Source of the DNA: Wallemia ichthyophaga EXF-994
Lineage: Eukaryota > Basidiomycota > Wallemiomycetes > Wallemiales > Wallemiaceae
Assembly: GCF_000400465.1 (NCBI RefSeq)
Contig: NW_008806275.1
Coordinates: forward strand, 372,001 to 436,000
Direction of reading: 5' to 3'
Length of the DNA: 64,000 bases
Shown: positions 44,418 through 55,696 of the stretch, piece after piece
How the letters are laid out: the number at the start of each line of letters is the position of its first letter
Numbering within the stretch: position 1 is the stretch's first letter
Notes under the pieces: generated by a model
The model's input: only the letters and a program-made list of their open reading frames with translations
Databases searched by the model: none
What the model was told of the DNA's origin: nothing
Program-made: the position numbers and the translations under genes

Positions 44418-47400
44418 ATGTCCATGTCGTTCATGGTCACAGACTATCTTAATGAATTAGTAAAGCAATTCAATTTCAATTTCAAGGTTGACCACCTGTT
44501 TGAGTACAAGTCATTGCTGGAGTTGCTCCTCGAGAACCCGCTTAACAAGTTCAATATAACTTACAAGGCAATTCCAACAAACCAGCCAATAGATTTCCAT
44601 TATAAGATTAAAGATAGCATTGTCGGTGTTTTCACAGTCTCAACGAGATACTACGCTAAAGATGAATTGAGCAAGGTGTTGAAAGTACTTGAGATTGTGG
44701 TATATGCTTCACTTTCAATCATATTAGAATTAAAGCTGATGGAGACCTACAATATCCATATTCTTATCAAGAAAAGGTCCCTCGTCCGCCAATTGATCGA
44801 CAGCCTATTCAAGTACACCCAGCCACAGCAGCAAACCACCGCCCAGAATAAGTACTCCAAAGTTACAGACAAGATGGAATCTCAGGTACTCTCTACTTCT
44901 CCTTCTGTTAAGTCCTTTCCAGCCGGTTTTCTTATCCAAAATCTCGCTAAGGATGATCAGACCATTTCCTCAAACATCAAGTCAGCATTGAACTCTCTTT
45001 TATCGCATAATTGTGGGTGCTTACTGCTTTTGTGAGAGCTCGCCTTTTAACGCGCTTAATCGCAGCTTCTTTCGACGGCTTCTTCAATCACCAATCCATA
45101 CCCATTCTACACTCAACTGAGCACAATCACGCTCAACTCTCTTTGATCTCTTACTACAACCAGAATGACATGCGTTTGATTGCTAAACTACTTCAATTAT
45201 CCGAATATGAAAGTGGTTACTTTGAACAATACACACACTTCACCTGGAGGCTAGATATTGCTGTCTTTGACAGCTTTGCTCCTTCCACACCTCCGCAGCA
45301 ATCAAGAAAGCTGCCACAACCTGATGATACCCCCAAACAGTCTAAGTCTCATATATCCATCTACCCCGACCAAGACCATAACCACGAGTACAGCCACGAC
45401 CACTCGAGATACTCTAAGAGCACTATTAAGGCATGGATTGAATGTACCATTTGCAAGAGTTGCACACCACACAACGATTTATCTGAAGGTGCTCAACTTT
45501 ATTCCTTTGGAAAGTATTTAGAGCTCTTGCTCTACTCCAATAGCTTTCTACCTTCAACGCTATGTGATCATGCCAGAAGGTGTCTCGATAGCAATATTCC
45601 TTCAAAGACCAACTTTGTCAGATGGTTTGATCTGTCTAGCAAAGCTAAGCTGATCAGAATGTCTCTTAACCCCGTAAACCCCTTTGATATCAAGGGTCCA
45701 AAAATACAGATCAAAGAATCGCAGTCAAATACATCGGATGAGTTTCAGTATCCAACTGACGTTGAGCGATTTAAGTTGAAGGAAGACATTTCAGACTCGG
45801 TTGTGCGCTCAACACGGAAAGATATCGCCATCTACTTTACAACCAATGCTAGAGGTTGTTTGCATGATCTGCTTAGAGACTACTACAATCACATTGCCTC
45901 AACCAAGAAGAAGAAGGGTTCAAACAGCGAGCCCGAGTCAGCACAAATGAGTCGGTCAAACAGTGGTACAGCAAAGTCTATGTCGCAAGCAGCTGCGACT
46001 CTGATGAATATCTCTCAAGCTGATAACGGTCACTATAATGCCAATGCTTTCCAACAGCCTGCGACAATATCTGGTGGAACCTCACCTCTGTTAAAACAAC
46101 GCTTAACACCTGCCACTGCAACTGCCAACAGAATAAAGAGACTATTCGATCAACAGGAACTCGATTTACTCAAGCTTTTGAAAGATGTTCCGCCTGAGCA
46201 CGCTAATGATGTTAGAAGGAAGTTGAAGGAGACAAGCTATGCGTGTAGAGCTCGACTACTTGCTTTCAAAAATAAGTTCATACCTGAGAGCTACTACAAC
46301 AAGAATGAGCAGCGCAAAAAGGAGAAGGAAAGAGAGAAAGAGAAAGAGAAAGAGAAAGAAAAGGAAAAAGATAAGGATCCTGCAGCGACGACTAATGACA
46401 GCAAAAGCGAAGACTTTACTGGTCAAAATCAGAATCAAAAGGAACCAAGCGAGGACAACCTTAAAAAGGAAATAGAAAGTAATGATTACCTCAACAACCC
46501 ACGCGTGCATGCCTTCCCAGGAAGTAGCATTTTAGTCAGGGAAGATGACCCATCATCTATAATAGCATATGCTTTATCGTGGGTGCTCTATGAAAATATC
46601 AAGGTCTTTGCTAATTCAATATCTAGGTCTGATTTGTATCTGAACGAGATGCAGAAGATGAAGCAGGAACGTTTCAACGATGAGAACGAAGACGACATCA
46701 TACCTGAGGAACATCATGATACGTCAAATGATAAAGAGAATGAAAAGGATAAGGATAAAGAAAAAAGCAGGAATGAAAAGAAAGACAAAGATCAGCAACC
46801 TTCACAGACAGAGGTCGCAAATTCCAACTGCGAACCAGACAGTGAAGATCCAGCAGCATTTTCGAACAATTGTACAGATTCTTGGACTTATTCAGTGACG
46901 AGGAGAGAAGGTACTTCCGATAATCCAGGTGGCCTGCTTAATTTAAGAATGTTGTCTTCTAAGCGTTCGATCGATAGTCTAGGAATGTTGAGGTTGCGAT
47001 CGCCTTCATCTCGACCGACTTCAATGATGAGTGATGCCTCTGTCAATACAAACATTCCGCATCCTTCGAATCTCTCAATAGGTCCTTCAGCTGTGAGCAG
47101 CAATCAGGTTGAACGTCAAAATAGCAACGGTTCGACCGCTTCTAGTCACAGAATGTCTCTTAGAAACACCGCTGAGAATAGCGACGGTGACGCAATACTC
47201 GAGAACCTGATGTCTGCTGAGCAACCAGAGCAAGCGGAACAGTTAGATGCACCTGTAGCAGCCGATTCAGAAAAATCACACAAGCGTTCATTGTCTGCTT
47301 CTAGCAATACAAGTTCAGCCAGCAATACAACGCCAAATGCGAGACAGAGATCACCAAATGGGCTCTCCTCAAGTTTACCTTCTCAGCCAATTCCAAGACG

Positions 47401-49019
47401 CGTATCTGAGCTATCACAGAACAGTGACAGCGAAGGAGCATCAGGTAACGTTAATGAAATATGCGGTAAATCTTGGACATCTGAGCCTGAGAATGCATTG
47501 AATGATTTCGAGCAATTGAGGAAGAGGGAGGATGCGAACAAAGCAATTGAGACACTCAAGGAGGAGGAAGAACCTCAAGAAGATTTGGCAAGTCTGAAAG
47601 AGATTGATACAAACAGTGAACCGTCTGAAATGATGAATCAGGAGAGTAATATGAGCTCATCTTCAAAATACGTACCACCACCACCTCCAAGCTCAGCTAA
47701 TAGCTTCATTGATGAAGATATGTCTGCTGACGATAATTATAAATCTGACTCACAGGTTTCCACGGCACCTACACTGAGACCTTCACTGACTACTAGAGCA
47801 TCAAGTAGTTTCAGTTCAATATTCGCTCTTGGTCGCAATAAAGAGGGTAATCTTCCTGAGGATCAGTTGCACGCTCAACCATCACTTTCGTCACTGCCTA
47901 ATGAGGATAAGAGAGGTCGCATTATCAGCTCACGTATGGATGAAGCAGCTGCTAATACTAGCAACATTGAGGCGAAGGAGGTCAAAAAGTCACCTCACAT
48001 TAAATATGAGTTTGGAGACAAGACTAAATTTGGTGTCACAATCTACTTTGCGGAAGAATTTGACGCTTTGAGGCGGAAATGCGGCGTAAGTTCGCAGTTG
48101 ATTCATTCATTGTCGAGAAGTATGAGTTGGAGAGCTGAGGGTGGTAAAACCAAAGCCAACTTCAGTAAGACTGTGGATGAAAGATTCGTGATTAAGCAGT
48201 TGACGACGAGTTGGACGGTTGATGATAAGCATGCTTTGTTGGAATGGGCACCTGCTTATTTCAAGCATGTTGAGTCAAACAAACCTACACTGCTGTGTAA
48301 AATCTTGGGTTTCTACAGCATAAAAATAACGCCACCATCGGAATCTAAATCTAGCGTGCCTATTCGAATGGATTTACTAGTGATGGAGAATCTCTTCCAC
48401 TCGCATTCTATTTCGACAGTGTTTGATTTGAAGGTGGGTAATGGTCATGATGTCGTTTGCTTATTGGGACAATCTAATATCTTTGCAGGGTATTGAAGGT
48501 CGCAAATGTAAATCTGGCGGTACATTAGGCGATGCTGATTGGGAGAAAACTGATAATATCAGCATGCATCTCATACATTCACACTCTAAGCACATAATCG
48601 AAGAGGCGTTGAAAAATGATACACAGTTCCTGATGGATCAGAACATAATGGATTACTCATTCTTAATTGGCGTAGATATGAGAAGAAGAGAGTTGGTAGT
48701 TGGTATAATTGACGCAATCGGTGCATTTACCATTGCCAAATATATAGAGAGTGCAGGGAAACACTCAAAACAAGCCATATTTAATCCGACTCAATCAACG
48801 AGATATTCAAAAGTGACCGTTCTCCCACCAGTTGAATATCAGAAAAGATTTTTACAGGCTATGGATAAGTACTTTTTGCCATGTCCAGATAAATGGACAG
48901 CAATCAATATAACGAAAGACAATAATGATGATGTTGATACGATAGTTTCGAATGACCCACACAGTCATTCACATGGTTATTCACACGGGTATTCACGTAA
49001 ATTGCCCAATCCAATCTAA
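44418..49019 (+). CDS. FAB1: PI3P 5-kinase Fab1/PIKfyve, lacking a recognisable FYVE finger
   Basis: Makes PI(3,5)P2 on the vacuole. Three exons: 44418-45012, 45066-48433 and 48489-49019; 1,497 residues. The C-terminal PIPK domain is clear: PHIKYEFGDKTKFGVTIYFA, MDLLVMENLFH, FDLKGIEGRK across intron 2, FLMDQNIMDYSFLIGVD, VVGIIDAIGAFTIAKYIESA. A CHK-type block precedes it (WIECTICKSCTP, YSFGKYLELLLY). The long middle is low-complexity, with a Lys/Glu repeat around 46321-46372. The N-terminal 200 residues (TDYLNELVKQFNFNF) contain no Cys cluster, so no FYVE finger, and I cannot see a chaperonin-like TCP1 domain. Catalytic IID is kept; activation-loop surroundings are divergent. Confidence 0.93.
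46321..46372 (+). repeat. FAB1: AGAGAAAG-type purine repeat in FAB1
   Basis: Short purine tandem run within the FAB1 coding region that encodes a Lys/Glu-alternating stretch (KEKEKEKEKEKEK). Seen directly; probably a charged single-helix linker between the CHK block and the kinase. Confidence 0.8.
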
Positions 49020-49131
49020 CAAAATAAGGCATTTCAAACAACTGCATTCTATATTAAACACTCACACTCATTAAGATGATGATAATAACAGGATAATAAT
49101 TGTACAATTTATAAATACTCTAAGGAAAGTA

Positions 49132-50667
49132 TTAAATGCGAGTGTGTTTCAACGTTTCAGTAATATGATCCTCCTTTACTGTGTGATCTGTATCTTTCAG
49201 CGCGTCAGCAATAGCTTCTTCCTTGACAGATTTGATTGTTGTGGGTTTATAAGTGGAAGTTTTCTCGCCCTGAAGATCATTGTACCACCCTTCACTAAGA
49301 CCAGCTTTGTGACGATCGTCGGTATTGAAAGGCCCGCGCAGTTTACCGCTGAAATTCAGTTTAACTTGTTTCCTGAAAGTTTCTATAGGATCGAGGTTGG
49401 AATGTTTACAGCAGAACAGCATCCACTTATGACCGGCTGTGACGTGAGTGATTTCGTCATGATGAATAGTTTCCAAAACCTCAGTTGATTCCAAATCACC
49501 ACTAGCTCTGAATTTGGCAATTGTCGCAGGATTGACATCCAATCCTCGAGCTTCATGGACGAGGTGAATGATGGATAGTCTGCTAATAAGGGAGTGTTTA
49601 GTATCCTCGGCACTATCCCAGAGAGCGCCGTGAGTCGGCAGAGCGCCATAAAAGCTGCCCATTTCCTGTGTGAGGGATATAAGCGTCATAGTTTTAAAAA
49701 TTTCACTGTAACTCACCTCCAAGCGTCTTCTGAGGAGACTGAAATGCTTAGCTTCGTCAGTCGCGACCTGTAGCCAATCGGAGAAGTAATCCATAGGCAT
49801 TTTGGAGTTGGGGGCGACAGGATCGAGTGAGGCGTTACTAAAGCGTGCAATGATATCCCACGCTAAGTCTATAGCCCAGAGTTCAATATTGGCTAGGGAG
49901 TGAAGGAGAGCAATGCGACTCTGCAGCGAGCCTCCCTTACCTCTTCGACCCGCACGCGAGGGGTCAACTTGCTGTTGATTGCGCGGAGGCTTCTCAGGCG
50001 GTGTTGATTTACCGATGACTTTGATCTGCCCACCTTTAAATAGTTGTGATGCGCGACGCGTGTAAGCTATTTTCAACTCGGGGTCGGGGGTTTTGAGGAT
50101 GAGTGTAGCCCACTGCGTCAGTGTTGTGGGCTCCTGGTCTGGTGTGATGTACCTGTCGACGTGCTGCAGTGGCTCGGGATTGGTGGTGGATTCAGCGAAT
50201 TGCTCCGAAACTGCTCGCACTGCTATAACCTCCCACGGACTGGAGTCGTGCGTGTCGATGTAGATGATTTCGTCACGCTGCTCGACGTTGAAAGTACACG
50301 CTTTTATCCCGTAGCTCGATTCGCCAGATGATAGGGAGACTGTGGGTTGTTTGAATATGCGCTGTTAATAATGATAAACCATCTACTCACGGTCGTATGC
50401 ATGGTACGGACACACAGCAATAACATCGACAATATCCTCTATATCATCCTCTACTAACTCTAAAGATGCATTTTCTAGTGGCGCACCAGCGTGGGGACAG
50501 TTGGATTCAATAGCGTAGTATTCGCGCGTGTGCACCCTCCCATCCTCCTCTAAGCCATCCATGCGGAATAGAACCACAGTCTGGTACTCGTTGGCATATC
50601 GCAGCGTGACTACATGTCTCTTGTTCTCCTTAAGTCTGTCAGCCTCAGCCACGCGCACGAATCCCAT
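49132..50667 (-). CDS. Rieske [2Fe-2S]-DUF455 fusion protein
   Basis: Three exons: 50667-50391, 50339-49717 and 49665-49132; both introns 51 nt; 477 residues. N-terminal Rieske domain: SNCPHAGAPLENA and AVCPYHAYD, the C-x-H...C-x2-H cluster ligands, followed by SGESSYGIKACTFNVEQRDE across intron 1. C-terminal DUF455 ferritin-like helices: NIELWAIDLAWDI, SDWLQVATDEAKHFSLL, GSFYGALPTHGALWD, HEARGLDVNP, HHDEITHVTAGHKW, with the E/H residues expected of a di-metal carboxylate site. The second intron (49666-49716) is in phase, stop-free and 51 nt, so an unspliced reading frame exists, but removing it restores RLE-EMGSFYGALP. Probably an oxygen-using di-iron enzyme with its own electron carrier; substrate unknown. 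Confidence 0.9.
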
Positions 50668-50842
50668 AGCTGGCTATCGTTGTTACCGATGAGAAGAAAA
50701 AGTGAATGAAAATAATTTACTTAAAATTACAGTGTTGTATAACAGATTGCTCCGTCTGATTGAGATGATGGATAGAGTGGAAGATGGCTTAGTTAATCTG
50801 TGGCTGTCTATAGTCTGAGTAGTCTTAGTAGTCTGAGTCCTT

Positions 50843-52633
50843 CTAGTACTGCATAGGTGCAGATGCCAGTGTCGACAATGCAGTGCTAGCGTTACTCATA
50901 GTCGGCGTCGCAGGGGCAGATGAGCGTGGCTGAGGTTGAGTATGCAGATGCTGTGTCTGTATTGACTGCGGTATGGGCGTAGCGTGATGAGAGTGTGGTG
51001 AAGTAGTAGCAGAAGGAAACTGGCTAACCAATTCGTTGTCGTCGTCCCCATCTGGTGATTGTGGCGGGGGCAGTCCAGCCGCAGCCGCAGCCGCAGCTAC
51101 CGCCTTACGTTCTCTGTCTTTCCTTTCCCTTACGTGCGCTGGAGGAGGAGGTGGAGTTGGGTGGGTGCCATTGGACAGCATCGCCAACCCTATGGCGCCG
51201 TGTGCGCCTGAGTGCGCATAGTGGTACCTCAGCCCATTCATATTCTTGTATCGCTTGTCACAGTGACCAACTTGACACAGATACGGCCTCGCTACAGCTT
51301 CTGCTTCGGCGAGCGTCAGCCCATCCTGCTCCATTCCATCCCTCACTACATAGTTGCACTGTCCATGCAACCTATGATACTTTAGTCCGTTAGCCTGTCT
51401 GTATGCCTTTGAACAACCTGGATTTGGACACTTGAATGGCTTATCACCACCACCTTCGCCATTGTCGGGCGCACCTGCCAATCCTGATGGTGATGCACCA
51501 GCGGCAGCTGGCGTGGGAGTGGTAGAAGTTGGGGTAGCTTTTCCAGATGCACTGGGTGTGCCCGTGTTGGAAGGTGGGAGGGAATTTGGTGTGGTGTTAG
51601 TTGGTGTAGCGTTGTTTGTATTGCTGCTATTACTGCTGTTACCACCATTTAAAGCCTTGATCGCTGCATCTGAAGCGCTCTTCTGGGCACCTGTAGACGG
51701 GAATAGCAATCCAGGTGTAACATACTGCGGCCTGTCTCCTGACTGGTTATTTGAGACATTTGTTGGGAAAAGAGGCATAGAGTTTATAGCTTGCGAAGAA
51801 TGCGACGACATACTACTAGATGGTTCAGCATCGAACATTTCATCATCATCTTGCGAAGTTGGTTGACTGCTCATTTCTGACTCCAAATTGGGGGAAAACG
51901 GCGGACCAAAGCTACCAAGAGGAGCCTTAGCGTGGAGAGAGGTAGGAGCCCCTCTTGGATTAGAATGTAAAATCGAAGTCTCAAAAGCCGAAGTAGCGTT
52001 ATTGGATTTCTGAGACTGAGAAATAGCAGCAGCGGCCATAGCGCTGAGGGACATTCTAGCCATCTTGCCGTCCTGAGAGGGGGAAGCGGAAAGATCCATA
52101 TCATCAACTTGGGCGTCTTCGAAGCCGTCGTCAGGCTTATCCTTGCTATCGTCGAGAACAACGACGTGAGCTTCTTCATAGTGCTGAATGAGATCGTGAA
52201 GATCATTCAACTCCATTCCACAGCAATTGTAGTTCTTGCACTGAGCAAGTTATTTAGTGGAGCGTGGTACGCACAGGCGGTGCAACTCACGAATTCAGAT
52301 TCTGCTTTGAAAGGAAGGCCGTTCTCCGTGTCTACACTGCCGCAATGCATTTCAAAGCTGAATAAACGGTGTTAGATGGATAGGATAGGGGGACAAGCAT
52401 ACTGACTCAATTGGGCTCTTCCCGAGACTGGTGCCGAGGAGAGCAGCAGCGCGTGAATAGCTCCCGAAGCGTGGTGAGACTACGAAAGACCCAGGGCCAG
52501 TGAATGATAGTCCTTGCTGCGCTGAGAAGGACCTGGCGCCGAACCCGCCCATCGATCTGAATGATCTCGACGAATTCTGGTTACCGTGCTCATCTCTTGT
52601 GTTACCAGCTGAGATTGGGACAGCTGAAGGCAT
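50843..52633 (-). CDS. C2H2 zinc-finger regulator, Sfp1-like
   Basis: Three exons: 52633-52407, 52357-52291 and 52240-50843; 563 residues. The atypical first finger is rebuilt over intron 2: EFCKNYNCCGMELNDLHDLI then QHYEEAH, a signature of the Sfp1 family that controls ribosomal and growth genes. Two further fingers: FKCPNPGCSKAYRQANGLKY..H and YLCQVGHCDKRYKNMNGLRY..H. Between are long Ser/Asn/Pro/Ala-rich stretches and an alanine run (AAAAAAAG). Exon 1 to 2 uses donor GTCAGT, less canonical but the only one that avoids a stop. An 850 bp upstream gap is unusual for this window. Confidence 0.85.
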
Positions 52634-53484
52634 TTCCGTGTGATTTGTTAGACTGACGATGGTTGTGCTGATAGAAGATGATGTAGGTGGGAGTGTGGCT
52701 GGGTGTGGAGCAGAATGAATCTGTGTATTTTATATTTATTTATTTATTTATTGTTTATATTTCTATATTACTCTATATTATATTACTAACATTCCCACTC
52801 GTAATCCCAATCCCTATCGCATAAAACGGAGTTTAGCGGGAGTAATCGTGGGAGATGCACACTCAGCATGGCGTTTAACACGCAATTTTCAACTCATTTA
52901 TCCCTCCTTTCCACTTTTTCCTATCTCTGTACCTTTGCGGATAGGTGTGCCTGGAAAATATGAATCATTTTGATTCATTTGAATGTTCTACTGGTTACTT
53001 GGGCATTCCCCGATCATCCCCATTCCCTTCAAATCTCTTTGCTTTCCTCTTCGGCACATTGTGATGAAAATTTGCTTGTCAAGAGATGTTCGCGCGTCGT
53101 CAATTAAACTTTATACGGTGTATGTGCATGACAAGTTTGGTTGTTTTAATTATTAACCACAGAGACCGTCACACTTGAGGATAAATTAAAATATCGTTGA
53201 TTTGTACGAGTATGATCGAAATGATGTAATCAGTGAAGCCAATTTATTTAATCTCTTTAATCTCTTTACCCTTTTCATTATCATCAGAAACCGGTTAATC
53301 AATTCCGTCATCTGCTTCCGGCTTGTTCCAATTAAAGTAATTGACGGATCAAAACGGCATCAATTGAGCTATGATGAATATAAATGAGAGGTACATACAA
53401 ATTAATTTGTTTTCATTCGTGGAATAATTATAATAACTCTTATCCTATTTATTTACTTTGAGTATTTGTATTTGCGCAGTTTCA
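52634..53484. promoter_or_regulatory. Long upstream region of the Sfp1-like gene
   Basis: 851 bp between the start of the Sfp1-like gene and the epsin stop, both on the minus strand, where typical spacing in the window is below 150 bp. It includes an ATTT tandem stretch at about 52730-52755 and other A/T-rich blocks. A 61-codon plus frame (53202-53387) shows no family. It likely holds an extended promoter or 5' leader for the regulator; no specific site recognised. Confidence 0.4.
52730..52755. repeat. ATTT/TTTA microsatellite
   Basis: About five to six tandem TTTA units just upstream of the Sfp1-like gene. Seen directly; boundaries approximate. Confidence 0.7.
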
Positions 53485-54135
53485 TTACAGTGTGAAGAAT
53501 GGTGTTTCACTTTGATTATGTTGATGAGATTGCTGTGGTTGTGTGTATGATGCTGCGTTGGTATTGCTATTAACATTTACACTCCACGGGTTCTGACTCT
53601 GCGCCTGCGCCTGCGCTTGTTGCGAGAATGCTGATTGGGCCTGTGCACCAAATCCACTGCCACCGCCATTACCCGTCACGCTACTAGGCATAGATGACCC
53701 AAATGGTGATGCTCCACCTGTCTTCTGTGGTGCAAACTTGGCTGCTCCTGTTGGTATTCTCAGCAGTCCTTCATTCCCAAATGTATCTTGTCCAGATCCT
53801 GACGCTAACGCCGTTGCAATATTCTCATGCTTCCCGTCGCTAGTTCTCAAATTCAGTCCAGGGTTATATGATGGTCCTGGTGAGAAATCTGACGCTGATG
53901 TTGTTGGCAGATTAGGCATCGATGGGCGATGGTGCAATCCAGGCGTTGGTCCAAAGTTAGAGGGTATAGCAGGTGCTTGTGATGTTTGTGACTGTGCCAT
54001 CTCATTTTGTACTGGTACATTCCCAGTCAAGTGGGTAGCAAATGGATTGTTCGATCTGTACCCTGTCTTTTGCTCTTGCAGTGGTTGAGGAGAGAGCATA
54101 CCTGTGAACATACCCTGTTGTTGTTGCGCTGCCAT

Positions 54136-54179
<44 letters not shown>

Positions 54180-55363
54180 GCTGAAGCATCATTTGCTGCT
54201 GTTGCATCGCCATCGCTTCTTGCTGTTGCTGGAAAGGATTGTATGATGTCATCTGCGGCTGTAGCAGATTCATATCGGCCATACCTGTAGGCTGCGACTG
54301 AATAGGGTTACCAAAAAAGTCAACCTGCTGAGGCTGATTGTAAGCGTTAGGTGCCCAGATCTGAGTAGAGTCGTCGAACAGTGCATTCGAGTTGGCGTTG
54401 TCTAGATCAGCTTTGTTACGCGCATCCTCAGCTCTCTTCCTTTCATCCTCTTCCTGCGAAAGTTTAAGAGCTCTGGAGAGATCATCGTCACTGTGGCCTG
54501 CTCCCAATCGTCTCTGCTCCTCCTCTTGACTTCTCATCGAAGCTTCAAGTGCACGAGCAAGATCATCATCTTCATCACGCCGTCTTCTCTGAGGCATAGA
54601 GCGAGACCTTGGCCTATTGGCAGCCATATTGCCAGTCATGTTGCTAGTCACACCAAGGTCAGCATCTTCATCAGCACCGTAACCACCTGGAGCGCCACGC
54701 ATCATTCTGTCGCGCATGAAAGTTCTATTTTTACGTTGATCACGTAGTCTGGCGTCGTCTGCTAAGAGGTTTGAAATATCCTTGGCTTTTTGCCTAACAT
54801 TGGCACCCTGGTCTCTGCCATCTTCATCAACGTGTTGGAATTCTTTGAGGGTTTTGATGATGTACGCGTTATCTTTGAAGTAGAAGACGACATTCTCAGA
54901 GCCGGCATGGAGGAGATAGTCGAGCAGGGTGAGTGACTGCATTGATGACGTCAGCGAGTGCTCAACTCCAAGCCAAGACAAACCTTGAAGACGTGTCTCC
55001 AATTCTTGCCCTTGTCGTTGAGTCTCTTGTCGAGCATTTCCATTATTTCTACAAAGTCGTTTCTGGAGTGGGTAAGTTGGTGGGTGATGCTGCGGTGGAT
55101 AGTAGTGTGCGCACTGATTGTAAGTGAGCTGGGCGAGCTCATTCATCTGGGTACCTGAAGGTCCCCATGGATCGTTGGAAGTTGCCTCGCGTACTTTGGC
55201 TGTGAGCGTTTGTTAGCCTGTGATTACGTCGATGCTGTGCGCGTGCCTTGAGAATCAGAAAAACCTGGAGAATATTTAGTCTATGATGGAGATGCTCTAT
55301 TATATACCAACCTTTCGCGTAGTTCTTCACCACACGCATAGATTTACTTGCTAAATTCGACAT
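53485..55363 (-). CDS. Epsin (ENTH/UIM/NPF endocytic adaptor)
   Basis: Clathrin adaptor that bends PI(4,5)P2 membranes and binds ubiquitinated cargo. Five exons: 55363-55312, 55264-55247 (18 nt), 55199-55115, 55062-54984 and 54936-53485; 561 residues. ENTH: MRVVKNYAKGFSDSQAKVRE, ATSNDPWGPSGTQMNELA, DFVEIMEMLDKRL, NWRHVFKSLTLLDYLLHAG. Two UIMs: DDDLARALEASMRSQEEE and SDDDLSRALKLSQEEDE. NPF motifs (YNPFQ, NNPFA) bind EH-domain proteins. A run of 16 Gln is encoded almost purely by CAA. Intron 2 (55200-55246) starts GC (donor GCACGC): no GT donor gives a typical-length intron, and its removal restores SQ-AKVREATSN. Confidence 0.93.
54136..54180 (-). repeat. CAA trinucleotide repeat (polyglutamine in epsin)
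   Basis: Fifteen uninterrupted CAA units on the coding strand (TTG on plus), preceded by one CAG. It gives the 16-Gln run. Codon purity suggests slippage rather than selection at codon level. Three shorter Gln runs flank it. Confidence 0.95.
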
Positions 55364-55696
55364 GATGCTATACGCTGTCAAATCACAGTCGCAGTGAGAG
55401 ATGAAGGCTGTCAACAAGGCAAACGAACCTCAAATATTCCACTGATGCTAATTTCCGTCGATTTTGAGCTATTTAATTTAGCTGGTGATCGTTGAGGAGA
55501 TGGAACCTATCGTGCAGCGCAACCCCTCGTAAGAAGCGGGGATAGTGGTGGAGCGAGTTGTGTACCTCGTTGAATCTTTCATCTAGCCAATCTTCAAGCT
55601 CATCTCTCTCTATTCCCATCTCTTAAAATATCTCGTAAACCGCTCATCTCTCAATCCGAGCCCAACGATTCCTTGTTCTCAACCAAATACGTTTAA
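55364..55696. promoter_or_regulatory. Divergent promoter of epsin and eIF3a
   Basis: 333 bp between the two start codons. The eIF3a side is rich in pyrimidine (CTCATCTCTC-like runs, about 55590-55640). No named element identified. Nothing coding seen. Confidence 0.5.

Noticed and set aside
46256..46510. Hydrophobic minus ORF (FFLFFLFLFLFL)
   Set aside because: It is the antisense shadow of the Lys/Glu repeat of FAB1.
45011..48496. 1,161-codon FAB1 frame as a stand-alone gene
   Set aside because: Both ends are unspliced intron sequence; splice sites at 45012/45066 and 48433/48489 join it to the flanking exons in frame.
53202..53387. 61-codon plus ORF in the Sfp1-epsin gap
   Set aside because: A/T-driven composition (FNLFNLFTLF), no family, no context.
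54007..54246. Leu-rich plus ORF
   Set aside because: Antisense shadow of the CAA repeat in epsin.
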